Of a stretch of DNA of 64,000 bases, positions 1-9,092 are shown in pieces; the stretch's first letter is position 1, and each line of letters opens with the position of its first letter. Source of the DNA: Listeria cornellensis FSL F6-0969. GTDB lineage: Bacteria > Bacillota > Bacilli > Lactobacillales > Listeriaceae. The stretch spans positions 62,001 to 126,000 of the forward strand of contig NZ_AODE01000013.1 in assembly GCF_000525855.1 (NCBI RefSeq), in the 5' to 3' direction. The notes below the pieces were generated by a model. The model had not been told where the DNA came from and did not search any database. It worked only from the letters and a program-made list of their open reading frames with translations. The position numbers were made by a program, and so were the translations under genes.

Positions 1-131
1 CAGAGAAAAAGGACGTAGATGGTGAGACGAGCGCTGTTGTAGCCGTCTAGCCAAAAAATTCCTACAGTGGAGAGCGATAAAATGAGTGCAAATAGAAGGA
101 AAGAAAGGTGACTACGAAAAAATAAGCGCAT
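1..131 (-). CDS. Sensor histidine kinase, N-terminal fragment (BceS/VirS-like)
   Basis: The reading frame opens with ATG at 131 on the minus strand, overlapping the last bases of the response regulator, and runs off the left edge after about 43 codons. The peptide begins MRLFFRSHLSFLLFALILSL and is strongly hydrophobic, as expected for the first membrane segment of an intramembrane-sensing kinase. The four-base-type overlap with the regulator indicates translational coupling. BceS-type kinases have two closely spaced N-terminal helices and sense antimicrobial peptides through a partner ABC transporter. No catalytic domain is visible, so the family call rests on position and on the regulator's type. 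Confidence 0.7.
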   Translation of the reverse strand, partial: MRLFFRSHLSFLLFALILSLSTVGIFWLDGYNSARLTIYVLFL

Positions 132-826
132 TATGATTCCTCCTTGTAAACCCACTGGTAACCGTATCCACGAACAGATTTGATCGAATCTTTGACACCA
201 AGATCCAGTAATTTTTTGCGAAGTCTAGCAACGTTGACACTCAGCGTATTATCATCAATAAACGTGACTTCATCCCAAATTTCTTCATATAAAAGATCGC
301 GATTTGCAACATTAGGAGCCGTTCTCCAAATGACTTCGAGGAGTTTCGCTTCATTTTTGCTTAGTTCGAGCGTTTTTCCAGCACGTTCTATCGTGAATTT
401 TAGTGGATAAAAAGAGAGACTGCCTTCATGAAATTCGGGTTCTTGATACTGATTGGCAAAATCGCCATAGACGCGTCGTAACTGGGCACGAACTTTCGCG
501 ATAACGACTTGGTAGGAGAACGGTTTCGTTATATAGTCGTCAGCTCCGTTTTCAAGCGCCATCACTTGGTCGAGTTCCCCGTCACGCGCAGAGATGAAGA
601 TAATTGGGCAGACCGAGATTTCACGGATTTTGCGGCACCAAAAGTAACCGTCATATTTCGGTAGATTGATATCGAGTAGGACAAGATGAGGCGTTAGCTC
701 TTCAAATAGCGCCATCACGTCATCGAAGTCGGTTGTGATGTGGGCGTCTAGATTGTATCGGCGTAGGTAATCTTGTAGAAGCGTTGCGATTTTTGGATCG
801 TCTTCAACGATTAGTATTTTTTCCAT
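131..826 (-). CDS. OmpR-family response regulator, BceR/VirR-like
   Basis: 231-residue two-domain response regulator. The receiver domain (about residues 3-115) has the acidic pair EDD near the start, the phospho-acceptor Asp in LLDINLP (about residue 52) and the conserved Lys in ITKPFS. A winged-helix DNA-binding domain fills about residues 130-228, with the RGYGYQW signature near the end. The start is supported by AGGAG about 10 bases upstream. The sequence YFWCRKIR after the phosphorylation loop is typical of BceR/VirR proteins, which control responses to cell-envelope peptides (in Listeria, VirR controls dlt and mprF). The paired kinase follows with overlap. The exact target genes cannot be seen here. 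Confidence 0.88.
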   Translation of the reverse strand: MEKILIVEDDPKIATLLQDYLRRYNLDAHITTDFDDVMALFEELTPHLVLLDINLPKYDGYFWCRKIREISVCPIIFISARDGELDQVMALENGADDYITKPFSYQVVIAKVRAQLRRVYGDFANQYQEPEFHEGSLSFYPLKFTIERAGKTLELSKNEAKLLEVIWRTAPNVANRDLLYEEIWDEVTFIDDNTLSVNVARLRKKLLDLGVKDSIKSVRGYGYQWVYKEES

Positions 827-840
827 GGTTTTGGGCTCCT

Positions 841-1325
841 TTGTTGTGGCTCTTATGAAGCATCCCTTGCTGAATTAGAGCCACAATATGAGTGCGAACA
901 CAGTGAGCATTCGTTCATTAAAACGGCCGTTGGATGCAAAATAAGACTTATTTTAAAAACAAAATGCAGAACTTTTTTAGTGGGGCACGCTGGTCTAAGC
1001 TTTGTTGTGGGTCTTGAAAAGCGTCGTGTGCTTTTTTAGAACCTCAATATGCAGTTGAATGCAATGAAACTGCCTTCCATTTGCCAGACCCTCGAAAATT
1101 TGTTGAAACTCTTAGGAAGCGTATTTTGTTTCCTTAGAGTATCAATATGAGTGTGAGCAAAGTGAGCATTCGTTCCTTGTACTGCGTCATGCTTGGCGCC
1201 TCCGGATCCAGCTTCAACGGCCAGACTCTCGAAAATTTCGTGGCCTCCATAAAAGTCAAAAGAGGACTTTTCCTGCGCCCCCTAACAATTTTTTTTCGAG
1301 TCTAACGGGCCGTTTCAGCTTTTCG
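841..1325. repeat. Mosaic hairpin repeat region, copy 1 (family A)
   Basis: Non-coding region of about 500 bases between the response regulator and the YitT gene. It holds three related imperfect inverted repeats at about 843-887 (TTGTGGCTCT / AGAGCCACAA arms), 1003-1050 and 1100-1147 (ACTCTTAGGAA / TTCCTTAGAGT arms). Each is followed by a second small hairpin module (GAGTGTGAGC / GTGAGCATTC, or GCAGTT / AACTGC). The block near 1262-1325 is the reverse complement of 43475-43525, and 1020-1175 matches 43770-43925 in inverted orientation. No ORF, tRNA or transposase is seen. The region also carries the 5' leader of the regulator gene and the 3' end region of the YitT gene. Confidence 0.8.
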
Positions 1326-1329
1326 CTCT

Positions 1330-2226
1330 TCATATCAAAGGCTTCTTATCCTCATCCAGCGTAAACCCTTCTCCCATCACGTCATGCACGACGGAAACGG
1401 AGACGAAGGCGTGTGGGTCAGTCGCGTTCACAATGTTTTTCAACTGCACAATCTCATTCTTCGCAACCACGATATACAGCACGTCTTGCTCTTTTTTCGA
1501 AAAGCCGCCGCGTCCTTCAAGCACTGTCACGCCTCGATTCATCGCCAGCATAACGTGCTCGGCAATTTTATCGTTGTGGGCGGAAATAATGAGGGCACCA
1601 CGGGCGGCGTAGGCTCCTTCTTGCATGAAATCAATTACGCGCGCACCGATGAAAACAGCAACGAGTGTATACATCACTTGACGAACATCTAAATAAGACA
1701 ATGAAAGCGTCAATACAACGGCGTCAATTGCAAATAAGGTCCGTCCCATACTCACGCCTTTTTTACGATGCAACACTTGGGCAAGAATATCGCTACCACC
1801 CGTTGTCCCACCATATCGAAAGACAAAGCCAAGCCCAATCCCCGTAAAACCACCAGCAAAAAGCGCCACAAGTAAAAGGTCCTCATGGAGATCAAGGCGA
1901 TAGGGCACGCGCTGGAACACCCATAGAGATAGTGAGAGCCCGACTGTTCCGATTATCGTATAGATCAAAGCGCGATTTCCGAGAATACGCCAACCTATGA
2001 AAAACAGCGGAATATTTAAAATAAGATTGGAGTACGCTGGATCAATCCCTGTGAAATGTAATAATAGTAAGGTAACCCCAGTTAAACCGCCTTCTCCGAG
2101 ATCATTTGCGATATTGAAATTGACAAGTCCAAATCCATAAATCGTTGTCCCAAGTAAAATAAAGACGATATTTTTAAGACGAACATCTCGCCACACAGAC
2201 ATCACTCCCTTTTTTATTGCTCCCAT
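1330..2226 (-). CDS. YitT-family membrane protein (DUF161/DUF2179)
   Basis: 298-residue integral membrane protein of the YitT family. About five to six hydrophobic segments fill residues 18-200, with glycine-rich turns (GGLTGV, GGTTGGSDIL). A soluble C-terminal DUF2179 domain follows (about residues 210-285). The start at 2226 has an AAGGAA ribosome-binding site seven bases away. The position upstream of and divergent to ypjD-dapB matches B. subtilis ypjC. The molecular function of this family is not established; transport is often assumed. No defect is visible in the frame. Confidence 0.85.
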   Translation of the reverse strand: MGAIKKGVMSVWRDVRLKNIVFILLGTTIYGFGLVNFNIANDLGEGGLTGVTLLLLHFTGIDPAYSNLILNIPLFFIGWRILGNRALIYTIIGTVGLSLSLWVFQRVPYRLDLHEDLLLVALFAGGFTGIGLGFVFRYGGTTGGSDILAQVLHRKKGVSMGRTLFAIDAVVLTLSLSYLDVRQVMYTLVAVFIGARVIDFMQEGAYAARGALIISAHNDKIAEHVMLAMNRGVTVLEGRGGFSKKEQDVLYIVVAKNEIVQLKNIVNATDPHAFVSVSVVHDVMGEGFTLDEDKKPLI

Positions 2227-2343
2227 GTATAAATTCCTTTTTATAGACGTAGCAAGGACTTCTTAGCTATAATGATTATAACAGACGTAAAATGGGTAAA
2301 TAAAGCCTTACGTTAGTTTACCACAAAAGGAGCGAAATAAAGC
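2227..2343. promoter_or_regulatory. Divergent promoter region ypjC-like / ypjD-dapB
   Basis: This 117-base intergenic region separates divergent genes. A TATAAT-like box (CTATAATGA, about 2268-2276) reads toward ypjD, with TAGACG about 18 bases upstream. AT-rich sequence follows before the plus-strand ribosome-binding site AAAGGAGCG. No terminator or operator is evident. Confidence 0.45.
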
Positions 2344-2673
2344 ATGGCAAAAACGATGCAGCAGTTGCAAGATGAGGTAGACGCGTTGATCGGCCAATTT
2401 GAAGAGGGATATTTTTCTCCTTTAGCGATGATGGCGCGCGTGACAGAGGAAACAGGGGAGCTTGCGCGCGAGATTAATCACTATTACGGCGAGAAACCGA
2501 AGAAAGCTAGCGAACCAGAGAATACGGTAGCAGCAGAGCTTGGAGATGTGTTATTTGTCCTCATTTGTATGGCAAATTCGCTAAATATTAGCTTAGAAGA
2601 GGCCCACGATACGGTCATGAAGAAATTCAAGGAACGTGACGCCGATAGATGGACCAAGAAGGAGGACAAATAG
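2344..2673 (+). CDS. ypjD: MazG-like nucleotide pyrophosphohydrolase YpjD
   Basis: 109-residue protein of the MazG / all-alpha NTP pyrophosphohydrolase superfamily. The metal-binding helices show the EEtGElArEI pattern (EETGELAREI, about residues 39-48) and the downstream ELGDVLF motif (about residues 67-73). These two acidic motifs bind Mg2+ for hydrolysis of (d)NTPs to the monophosphate plus pyrophosphate. AAAGGAG lies just upstream of the start. It is first in a tightly spaced run with dapB, whose start codon abuts its stop. The physiological nucleotide is unknown; house-cleaning of non-canonical nucleotides is the usual inference. Confidence 0.87.
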   Translation: MAKTMQQLQDEVDALIGQFEEGYFSPLAMMARVTEETGELAREINHYYGEKPKKASEPENTVAAELGDVLFVLICMANSLNISLEEAHDTVMKKFKERDADRWTKKEDK

Positions 2674-3462
2674 ATGAAGGTAGCAGTATTAGGTTTTAAG
2701 GGTAGAATGGGGCATGAGGTCGTAAAAACGGTCCTCCGTGAAGCAGATTTGGAACTAGTTGCAGTACTCGATCATGCACCGCAAGAGAAGAACATCAACG
2801 AAATTGCGGAATTTTCGGATTTAGACGTACCTGTATTTGACGATTTAGAAAAATTACTGACTAGTGTAGCATTGGACGCCGTTGTTGATTTTACAACACC
2901 AAAAGTTGGCTATTCCAATACGAAATTAGTGTTGACGCATGGCGTGAGCCCAGTTGTTGGCACGACAGGTTTTACGCCGGAACAAATTACGGAGTTGACA
3001 GAACTCGCAGCATCGAAAAAAATTGGCGCGATTATTGCTCCAAATTTTGCGGTGGGGGCGGTTCTTATGATGCAATTTGCGCAAAAAGCGGCGAAATACT
3101 TCCCAGATGTGGAGATTATCGAATTGCATCATGACAATAAATTGGATGCACCAAGCGGTACGGCTGTGAAAACAGCGGAAATGATGGCGGAAGTTCGTGA
3201 CCCGAAACAACAAGGTGCGGCGAACGAAGAGGAAACGATGAAAGGGGCTCGTGGTGCGGATTACGAGGGAATGCGGATTCATAGTGTTCGCTTACCAGGA
3301 TTGATTGCGCATCAACAAGTGCAATTCGGAGCAGAAGGTCAAGGCCTCACGATTCGCCATGATTCCTACGATCGCATTTCTTTCATGTCAGGCGTCGCTT
3401 TTTCGATTCGCAAAACGGCAGAATTGCACACGTTAGTCTACGGTTTAGAAAATTTAATTTGA
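2674..3462 (+). CDS. dapB: 4-hydroxy-tetrahydrodipicolinate reductase DapB
   Basis: 262 residues. DapB reduces the DapA product to tetrahydrodipicolinate with NAD(P)H in the lysine / meso-diaminopimelate pathway, supplying peptidoglycan cross-links. The N-terminal Rossmann motif is VLGFKGRMG (about residues 5-13). The active-site region is [15 protein letters not shown] (about 150-164), with the paired histidines, Lys and the PSGTA phosphate/substrate loop. The ribosome-binding site AAGGAGG lies inside the end of ypjD, so the two are co-translated. The length is normal for Firmicutes. Confidence 0.95.
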   Translation: MKVAVLGFKGRMGHEVVKTVLREADLELVAVLDHAPQEKNINEIAEFSDLDVPVFDDLEKLLTSVALDAVVDFTTPKVGYSNTKLVLTHGVSPVVGTTGFTPEQITELTELAASKKIGAIIAPNFAVGAVLMMQFAQKAAKYFPDVEIIELHHDNKLDAPSGTAVKTAEMMAEVRDPKQQGAANEEETMKGARGADYEGMRIHSVRLPGLIAHQQVQFGAEGQGLTIRHDSYDRISFMSGVAFSIRKTAELHTLVYGLENLI

Positions 3463-3479
3463 TGAGGAGTGGTTAATCC

Positions 3480-3884
3480 ATGAACATTGCCTTAATCGCA
3501 CACGATCGTAAAAAAGAATTGATGATAGAGCTTACGTTAGCTTATAAACTCATCTTAGAGCCACACACGTTATTCGCAACAGGGACAACTGGATTGCGAA
3601 TTATGGAGGCGACTGGACTTTCGGTACACCGTTTTCAGTCAGGCCCGCTCGGTGGCGATCAACAAATTGGTTCCCGGATTTCGGAGAACAAGATGGACTT
3701 GGTGATTTTCTTACGCGATCCACTTGCAGCGCAACCGCATGAACCAGATGTGACCGCGCTCATAAGATTATGTGATGTTTATGAAATTCCACTTGCAACC
3801 AATATTGGAACGGCAGAAGTATTATTGCGCGGTTTGCAGGAAGGATTTATGGATTGGCGAGATCTAAGACGCAACGAAGAATAG
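3480..3884 (+). CDS. mgsA: Methylglyoxal synthase MgsA
   Basis: 134-residue enzyme converting dihydroxyacetone phosphate to methylglyoxal and phosphate, an overflow bypass of lower glycolysis. Diagnostic motifs are [10 protein letters not shown] at the N-terminus, ATGTTG (phosphate binding), [11 protein letters not shown] and the catalytic-Asp region [14 protein letters not shown] lies upstream of the ATG. In B. subtilis mgsA is followed by the bacillithiol genes bshB1 and bshA; here only about 12 bases separate it from cca. Confidence 0.94.
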   Translation: MNIALIAHDRKKELMIELTLAYKLILEPHTLFATGTTGLRIMEATGLSVHRFQSGPLGGDQQIGSRISENKMDLVIFLRDPLAAQPHEPDVTALIRLCDVYEIPLATNIGTAEVLLRGLQEGFMDWRDLRRNEE

Positions 3885-3896
3885 GAGTTTTAAAAG

Positions 3897-5081
3897 ATGA
3901 AAGCAATTTTTAAGAAAGCCGTGCCTGTTTTAGAAAAACTAGAACAGGCTGGTTTTGAGGCTTATTTTGTAGGTGGATCTGTACGAGATACGCTGCTTGG
4001 TCGTGAGGTGGCGGACATTGATATCGCAACAAGCGCCTTTCCAGAAGAAGTAAAGCAGATATTCACGCGGACATTTGATACAGGTATCGAGCATGGTACG
4101 GTTTCTGTATTGGAAGCGGGAGAAATATATGAAATTACGACTTTTCGCACGGAGGGCACGTATGCCGATTTCAGACGTCCAGATGAGGTTGTTTTTATCC
4201 GTTCTTTGGAGAAGGATTTAGAACGTCGCGATTTTACCATGAATGCGATAGCGATGGGGCTTGATGGGCGATTCATTGATCCGTTTGGCGGGCAACAAGA
4301 CATGGCAAATAAGCAAATTCGCGCGGTCGGCAAGCCATGGGAGCGGTTTCATGAAGATGCCTTGCGAATGATGCGTGGCGTTCGCTTTGTAAGTCAGTTA
4401 GATTTTTCATTGGAAAAACGTACATATGAGGCGATGCAACAAAATATAGTGCTTCTGAAAAACATTGCGGTGGAACGGATTGCCGTAGAATTTGTGAAAT
4501 TGATGAAGGGTGAAGCTGTCAAGGTTGCGTTAGGATTGATACAAGAACTCGATATGTTGTCGTATTTACCAGGATTTACAGATCAGCGTGCTGCGATTCA
4601 GCGATTGGAGTCTTGGAATTTAGCGGTCGCTGGTGATGATGAGACTACCTGGTTTGTCGTTGTGCTCGCAGTGATGCCGGAGAATGTGGGGGCTTTTTTG
4701 CGTGCTTGGAAACTGCCCAATAAATTGATTCGTGAGGTAGCAAAAGCATATGATTTGGCGGATAAACATTCCTGGAGCGACTACGAATTGTTCGCAACAG
4801 GAGCGCACACAGTAGCTTTGGTTGAGAAAGCGCGATTGGTCCAAACGAGTGAAACACAATGGGTAGATTTGCATGAACGCTTTGAGGCACTTCCTATCCA
4901 GTCACGAAGCGAGATTCAGGCAAGTGGCGATGACATCATGGCGTGGGCGGATAAAAAGGGTGGCCCGTGGTTAAAAGACCTGTTGGCTAGGCTTGATCAA
5001 GCAATAATTGAAGGTGAAATCAGGAATACACAGTCAGAAATTAAAGGATGGGTGAAGCATGTTATCAACGAATCGGCGTAA
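3897..5081 (+). CDS. cca: CCA tRNA nucleotidyltransferase
   Basis: 394-residue class II CCA-adding enzyme, which builds or repairs the 3' CCA end of tRNAs without a nucleic acid template. The nucleotidyltransferase head has the GGSVRD loop (residues 26-31) and the metal-binding DID pair (about residues 40-42). ERRDFTMNAIA (about 108-118) and RMMRGVRF (about 157-164) are the neck motifs that select ATP/CTP. The C-terminal half is the helical body/tail that holds tRNA. Its 3' end overlaps the start of birA by 23 bases, implying coupled translation. Confidence 0.94.
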   Translation: MKAIFKKAVPVLEKLEQAGFEAYFVGGSVRDTLLGREVADIDIATSAFPEEVKQIFTRTFDTGIEHGTVSVLEAGEIYEITTFRTEGTYADFRRPDEVVFIRSLEKDLERRDFTMNAIAMGLDGRFIDPFGGQQDMANKQIRAVGKPWERFHEDALRMMRGVRFVSQLDFSLEKRTYEAMQQNIVLLKNIAVERIAVEFVKLMKGEAVKVALGLIQELDMLSYLPGFTDQRAAIQRLESWNLAVAGDDETTWFVVVLAVMPENVGAFLRAWKLPNKLIREVAKAYDLADKHSWSDYELFATGAHTVALVEKARLVQTSETQWVDLHERFEALPIQSRSEIQASGDDIMAWADKKGGPWLKDLLARLDQAIIEGEIRNTQSEIKGWVKHVINESA

Positions 5082-6034
5082 GTTATTGGACGTATTTCGG
5101 GCAGCAGATGGCGGTTTAGTTTCAGGGCAAGAGATTGCGGATGCGCTGAATTGTAGTCGGACAGCTGTATGGAAGCAAATAGAGGAGTTAAAAAAAAGCG
5201 GGCTTTGAGATTGAGGCTAAGCGTGGAAGTGGTTATTCGATTCAGCCCGCCGAAGAAATATTCACGGAAGATATGCTTTATTTTCGCGCTAAAACGACAT
5301 TTATCGGACAGCAAGTAGCTTTTTACCCAGAGGTGACGTCTACGCAAATCGTTGCGCATCAATTAGTTGGCGAAGGTGCAGTCGATGGAACGGTTGTTAT
5401 CGCAGATCAGCAAACGGCGGGAAAAGGACGCTTAGCCAGGCCATGGAATTCACAAAAAGGGACGGGCATCTGGATGAGCACCATTTTAAAACCCGAAATC
5501 CCGATGCAGCAAGTCCCACAGTTCACTTTTATTGCCTCGTTAGCTGTTGCAGAGGCGATTGAGAATATCACTGGCTTAGACCCACAAATCAAATGGCCGA
5601 ATGATATTTATATTGATAAACGCAAAGTATGCGGTGTTTTAACCGAGATGCAGGCAGAGGCAGAACAGGTCAACGCGATTATTATTGGAACTGGAATCAA
5701 TGTAAATCAAGATGTTTTCCCAGAAGAATTGCGTGATAAAGCGACTTCCTTAGCTATTTTAGTAGGCCACCCAATTTCGAGAGGCGCTTTATACGGTGAG
5801 ATTGTCTCTCAGCTGGAAAAATACTATTTGCTATTCCTAGACCAAGGTTTTGCACCGATTAAACTATTATGGGAAGCTAGAGCCATTCCTTTTAGTGAAA
5901 AAATCGTAGCAAAGACGTTAAGAGGCGAGATTCGTGGGACGGTAAATGGGATATCAGACGAAGGTGTACTGATTGTTCAAGACGCTGTGGGAGAAGAACA
6001 CAAGATTTATTCCGCAGATATTTCACTGGGCTAG
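5059..6034 (+). CDS. birA: Biotin-protein ligase / biotin repressor BirA (frameshifted here)
   Basis: Reconstructed 324-residue bifunctional protein. The N-terminal winged helix (about residues 1-60, with SGQEIADALNCSRTAVWKQI as the recognition region) binds the bio operator. The central catalytic domain carries the biotin loop KGRLARPW and the substrate-binding KWPNDIY; a small C-terminal SH3-like domain ends the protein. The enzyme makes biotinyl-AMP and attaches biotin to acetyl-CoA/pyruvate carboxylase carrier proteins. ATG 5059 lies within cca. The frame breaks at an A8 run (about 5190-5197): removing one A gives ELKKAGFEIEAKRG and a continuous protein. The defect is therefore probably a sequencing artefact. 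Confidence 0.9.
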
Positions 6035-6094
6035 TAAATTCGTTTTTTAGGCTAAAATTAGCTGATATAAAAGGATAGTACGGTGTGAAAAAAT

Positions 6095-6158
6095 AGAGAT
6101 AAGGCATCAGTTACGAGTGTAGCCATGCAAGATTCGATTTGAAATCTCTTTTTAGCTT
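6095..6158 (+). terminator. Probable terminator after birA
   Basis: The arms AGAGAT (about 6095-6100) and ATCTCT (about 6144-6149) enclose a further possible inner GCAT/ATGC pairing and are followed by T-rich sequence. The long loop makes this weaker than a classic intrinsic terminator, but it lies at the end of the dapB-to-birA run. Confidence 0.45.
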
Positions 6159-6221
6159 TTTTTTCTTCTAGAAGATAATCAGGTATACTAAGAAAAAATT
6201 GCGAAAAAGGAGAGTTGACAG

Positions 6222-6740
6222 ATGGAGTTTAAATGGTTGGTTCGGGATGAATTATCTCAGTTGAAGGATATTGATCGTAAGGAATTCGTTGGGGAAGTGT
6301 ATTATGTTCGGAATCAAACGTTACGATTAGTGAAGGAATACTATGATATTGAAGGTTGGCTCGAGAGTGAATTGACGATCTATGTGCAACGGTTAGAGTC
6401 GCTGTTTGACCGAGATGGCATTATTATTGGTGCGTATGAGCAAGATGTGCTAGTGGGGTTAGTCTCACTGGAGAGCTACCTTATTGACGGTAAGACGATG
6501 AAACTGGACATGTTATACGTCAGCCATGATTATCGTGGGAAAGGGCTCGGTCGGCGACTTATCGATATTATTGCGCAAGAGGCAACGGAGCTTGGTGCAA
6601 AGGAACTATACATTTCTGCGACACCCGTTCGTAATACCGTAGACTTCTACTTAAGGTTAGGCGCAGAATTAGCCAATCCGCCTGATATCTATTTATTTGA
6701 GCTGGAGCCGCTGGATATTCATCTGATTTTACCGATATAA
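6222..6740 (+). CDS. GNAT-family N-acetyltransferase
   Basis: 172-residue acetyltransferase. The acetyl-CoA pyrophosphate-binding loop is YRGKGLGRRL (about residues 106-115), preceded by beta strand 4 (MLYVSHD) and followed by a GAKELYISAT strand. ATG 6222 has AAAGGAG about nine bases upstream. The substrate cannot be inferred. It lies between birA and panB with the thioredoxin-like gene next door, a gap where Listeria carries accessory genes absent from the B. subtilis order. Confidence 0.82.
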   Translation: MEFKWLVRDELSQLKDIDRKEFVGEVYYVRNQTLRLVKEYYDIEGWLESELTIYVQRLESLFDRDGIIIGAYEQDVLVGLVSLESYLIDGKTMKLDMLYVSHDYRGKGLGRRLIDIIAQEATELGAKELYISATPVRNTVDFYLRLGAELANPPDIYLFELEPLDIHLILPI

Positions 6741-6760
6741 AAAAGAGGAGATTTGAATTG

Positions 6761-7180
6761 ATGAAGAAACTATTATTTTTAGGGATGTTGGGTGTACTTT
6801 TATTGTTCGCTGCATGTGGTAGTGAGACGACGGAAGATAGTAAGCAACTGGATAAGATAACATTAGCAGAATTCCAAACAAAATTGGACAATAAAGAAAG
6901 TGGTTTTGTGTATATTGGCAGACCAACCTGTCCAGATTGCCAAGCTTTTCAACCAACTTTGGATGCTGCTTTGAAGGATAAAGAGATGCGTTTGGCTTAT
7001 TTTGATACAGACGCGGCACAGGAGAAAGCGGAAGATAAAACAAAAACATTTTTACAGGATATGAAAGTAAAGACAGTCCCAGTTATTTTCTATTTGCAGG
7101 ATGGCAAAGAAGTGGCGAGATATGACGGAAATGATGATAAAGCTGCGCTGAAAGCCTGGTTTGAAAAATATAGTAAATAG
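6761..7180 (+). CDS. Thioredoxin-fold lipoprotein
   Basis: About 139 residues. The N-terminus has a lipoprotein signal with the lipobox LLFAAC (Cys about residue 20). A thioredoxin-fold domain follows with the redox motif CPDC (about residues 57-60) and the cis-proline strand TVPVIF. The protein is probably anchored outside the membrane and acts on extracytoplasmic thiols. It resembles the thioredoxin-like proteins annotated as bacteriocin-transport accessory proteins, but no bacteriocin genes are nearby. GAGGAG lies upstream and the ATG at 6761 is preferred over TTG 6758. It follows the GNAT gene by about 20 bases. Confidence 0.85.
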   Translation: MKKLLFLGMLGVLLLFAACGSETTEDSKQLDKITLAEFQTKLDNKESGFVYIGRPTCPDCQAFQPTLDAALKDKEMRLAYFDTDAAQEKAEDKTKTFLQDMKVKTVPVIFYLQDGKEVARYDGNDDKAALKAWFEKYSK

Positions 7181-7409
7181 AAGGGAAGGCGTATGTCGTG
7201 AAGTATTTCAGTGGGCATACGTTCTTCTTTCTAATGCTGTAAATTATAGTCAGTGTAAGAACTTTCGAAACAGCTTGAAATATGTTACTATAGCAAGGAG
7301 GAAAGCAACTATTGGCTGTATCTTGAAAGGAAGAACGGCACATGTTTTCTTTGTTTAAAAATATTTTGCTTTGATCCGATCAGGACAGAGACAAGAGGAG
7401 CCGATTGAA
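7181..7409 (+). promoter_or_regulatory. Intergenic region upstream of panB
   Basis: The first part holds a hairpin with GCGTATG / CATACG arms (about 7188-7223) followed by a pyrimidine-rich tract, a possible terminator for the lipoprotein gene. Farther down, TTGAAA...TACTAT near 7275-7293 could be a weak promoter. The panB ribosome-binding site GAGGAG lies at about 7395-7400. No riboswitch was recognised. Confidence 0.35.
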
Positions 7410-8244
7410 ATGAAAAAAACCTGTTGATTTTTTACAAATGAAAGAAGCACAGGAGAAAATGACGATGTTAACCGCTTATGATTATCCGTCAGCAAAGAAT
7501 GCAGAGAAGGCGGGAGTCGACATGATTCTTGTAGGAGATTCATTGGGAATGGTTGTTTTAGGATATGATTCCACGATCCCAGTAACGATTGCTGATATGA
7601 TTCATCATACGAAAGCGGTGCGGCGTGGTGCTCCAGATACATTTATCATCACAGACATGCCGTTTTTGAGCTATCACGGTTCCGTTACAGAAACGATTCA
7701 GAATGCACGGCAAATCATTCAAGAAACCGGGGCAAATGCGCTGAAACTTGAAGGTGCGGGCGATGTGTTCACTAAAATCGCGCATCTGAGTTCAGGTGGT
7801 GTTGCCGTTGTGGCGCATCTCGGTCTGACTCCGCAAACAGTAGGTTTAACAGGGAGCTACAAGGTACAAGCGAAATCCAAAGAAGCAGCACGCGAATTGT
7901 TGAGGCAAGCGAAAGAGGCAGAGGCAGCAGGTGCTATTGCGCTCGTTTTAGAGGCAATTCCAAGACAACTTGCAAAAGAAGTAACATTATCTGTTTCAAT
8001 TCCAACGATTGGTATTGGTGCTGGAGTGGATACAGATGGTCAAGTACTTGTATATCATGATGTGATTCAATATGGGACAGATCGGGTGGCTAAGTTTGTC
8101 AAGACATACGCGGATGTGGATGCAATGATTGATATAGCTTTGTCATCCTATGTTAGCGATGTGAAACTGGGTAGCTTTCCAGCTTTAGAGCATACATTTA
8201 CGATGAGTGAAGAAACGCTAAAAGGTCTTTATGGGGGCGAATGA
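7410..8244 (+). CDS. panB: 3-methyl-2-oxobutanoate hydroxymethyltransferase PanB (5' frameshift here)
   Basis: Reconstructed 277-residue first enzyme of pantothenate synthesis: it adds a hydroxymethyl group from methylene-THF to alpha-ketoisovalerate. Visible motifs are [11 protein letters not shown], the metal-binding VGDSLGMV, the DMPFLSY strand and the GIGAG loop near the C-terminus. The proper start is ATG 7410 with GAGGAG upstream. An A7 run at about 7413-7419 puts a stop after five codons; removing one A yields [16 protein letters not shown] and joins the main frame. Starting at the internal ATG 7438 would lose the normal N-terminus. The stop overlaps the panC start region. Confidence 0.93.
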
Positions 8245-8245
8245 T

Positions 8246-9091
8246 ATGAAAACTATACGTGACATAGAGACATTACGAGTAGTTATAGAATCCTATAAGA
8301 AAGAACGACAAATAATCGGTTTTGTTCCGACGATGGGATATTTGCATGAAGGTCATATGGCGCTTGTGAACGTAGCTAATGAGGAGAATGATATTGTTGT
8401 CATGAGCATTTTTGTGAACCCGACACAGTTTGGGCCAAATGAAGATTTTGAAAGTTATCCTCGCGATGAGGCTCGTGATACGGCACTTGCAGAGCAGAAT
8501 GGTGTAGATATTTTGTTTTTGCCCTCTGTTGAAACGATGTATCCGGAAAATTTGACGGCAACGATTCACGCACAGAAACGGGTTTCCGTGTTGGATGGAG
8601 CAACTCGAGAAGGGCATTTTGATGGGGTTTTGATTGTGTTAGCGAAATTATTTCATCTCGTTCAACCTGATAGCGCTTATTTTGGACAAAAGGACGCGCA
8701 GCAAGTTGCTGTAGTACAAGGATTTGTTGCAGATTATTTTTTGCCATTAACGATTCGGGTGATTCCAACTGTTAGAGAGCAGGATGGGCTTGCTAAAAGT
8801 TCGCGTAATGTGTACTTGACAGAACAAGAGCGCGAGGAAGCACCGGTTATTCATGCTGCATTGCGTAAAGCTCGAGAAGAAGTGAAGGAACGAGATACAG
8901 CGCGAGTATTGGCGAATATTCGAGTAGCTATGGATCAGAAAAAAACGCATGAAAAGATTGTTTATCTGGATATGTATCAGTATCCTTCGTTTGAACCAGT
9001 TGAAGATTGGGAAAAGCCTATTATTATTGCGATTTGTGTGCAGTATTCGAAAGCTAGATTAATTGATAATGAAATCATAGGAGGTGCATGA
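8246..9091 (+). CDS. panC: Pantothenate synthetase PanC
   Basis: 281 residues. PanC joins pantoate and beta-alanine via a pantoyl-adenylate. Nucleotidyltransferase signatures are [10 protein letters not shown] (HIGH-like), FVNPTQF, the YFGQKDAQQ motif and the KSSRN loop (KMSKS-like). ATG 8246 is chosen because GGGGG precedes it at suitable spacing and the usual N-terminus [11 protein letters not shown] starts there; an in-frame upstream ATG inside panB is unlikely. It is the second gene of panBCD. Confidence 0.95.
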   Translation: MKTIRDIETLRVVIESYKKERQIIGFVPTMGYLHEGHMALVNVANEENDIVVMSIFVNPTQFGPNEDFESYPRDEARDTALAEQNGVDILFLPSVETMYPENLTATIHAQKRVSVLDGATREGHFDGVLIVLAKLFHLVQPDSAYFGQKDAQQVAVVQGFVADYFLPLTIRVIPTVREQDGLAKSSRNVYLTEQEREEAPVIHAALRKAREEVKERDTARVLANIRVAMDQKKTHEKIVYLDMYQYPSFEPVEDWEKPIIIAICVQYSKARLIDNEIIGGA

Positions 9092-9092
9092 A

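Noticed and set aside
6750-7190. Bacteriocin cluster suggested by the accessory-protein-like thioredoxin lipoprotein
   Set aside because: No leader-peptide gene, immunity gene or ABC exporter is nearby; neighbours are birA, GNAT and panB.
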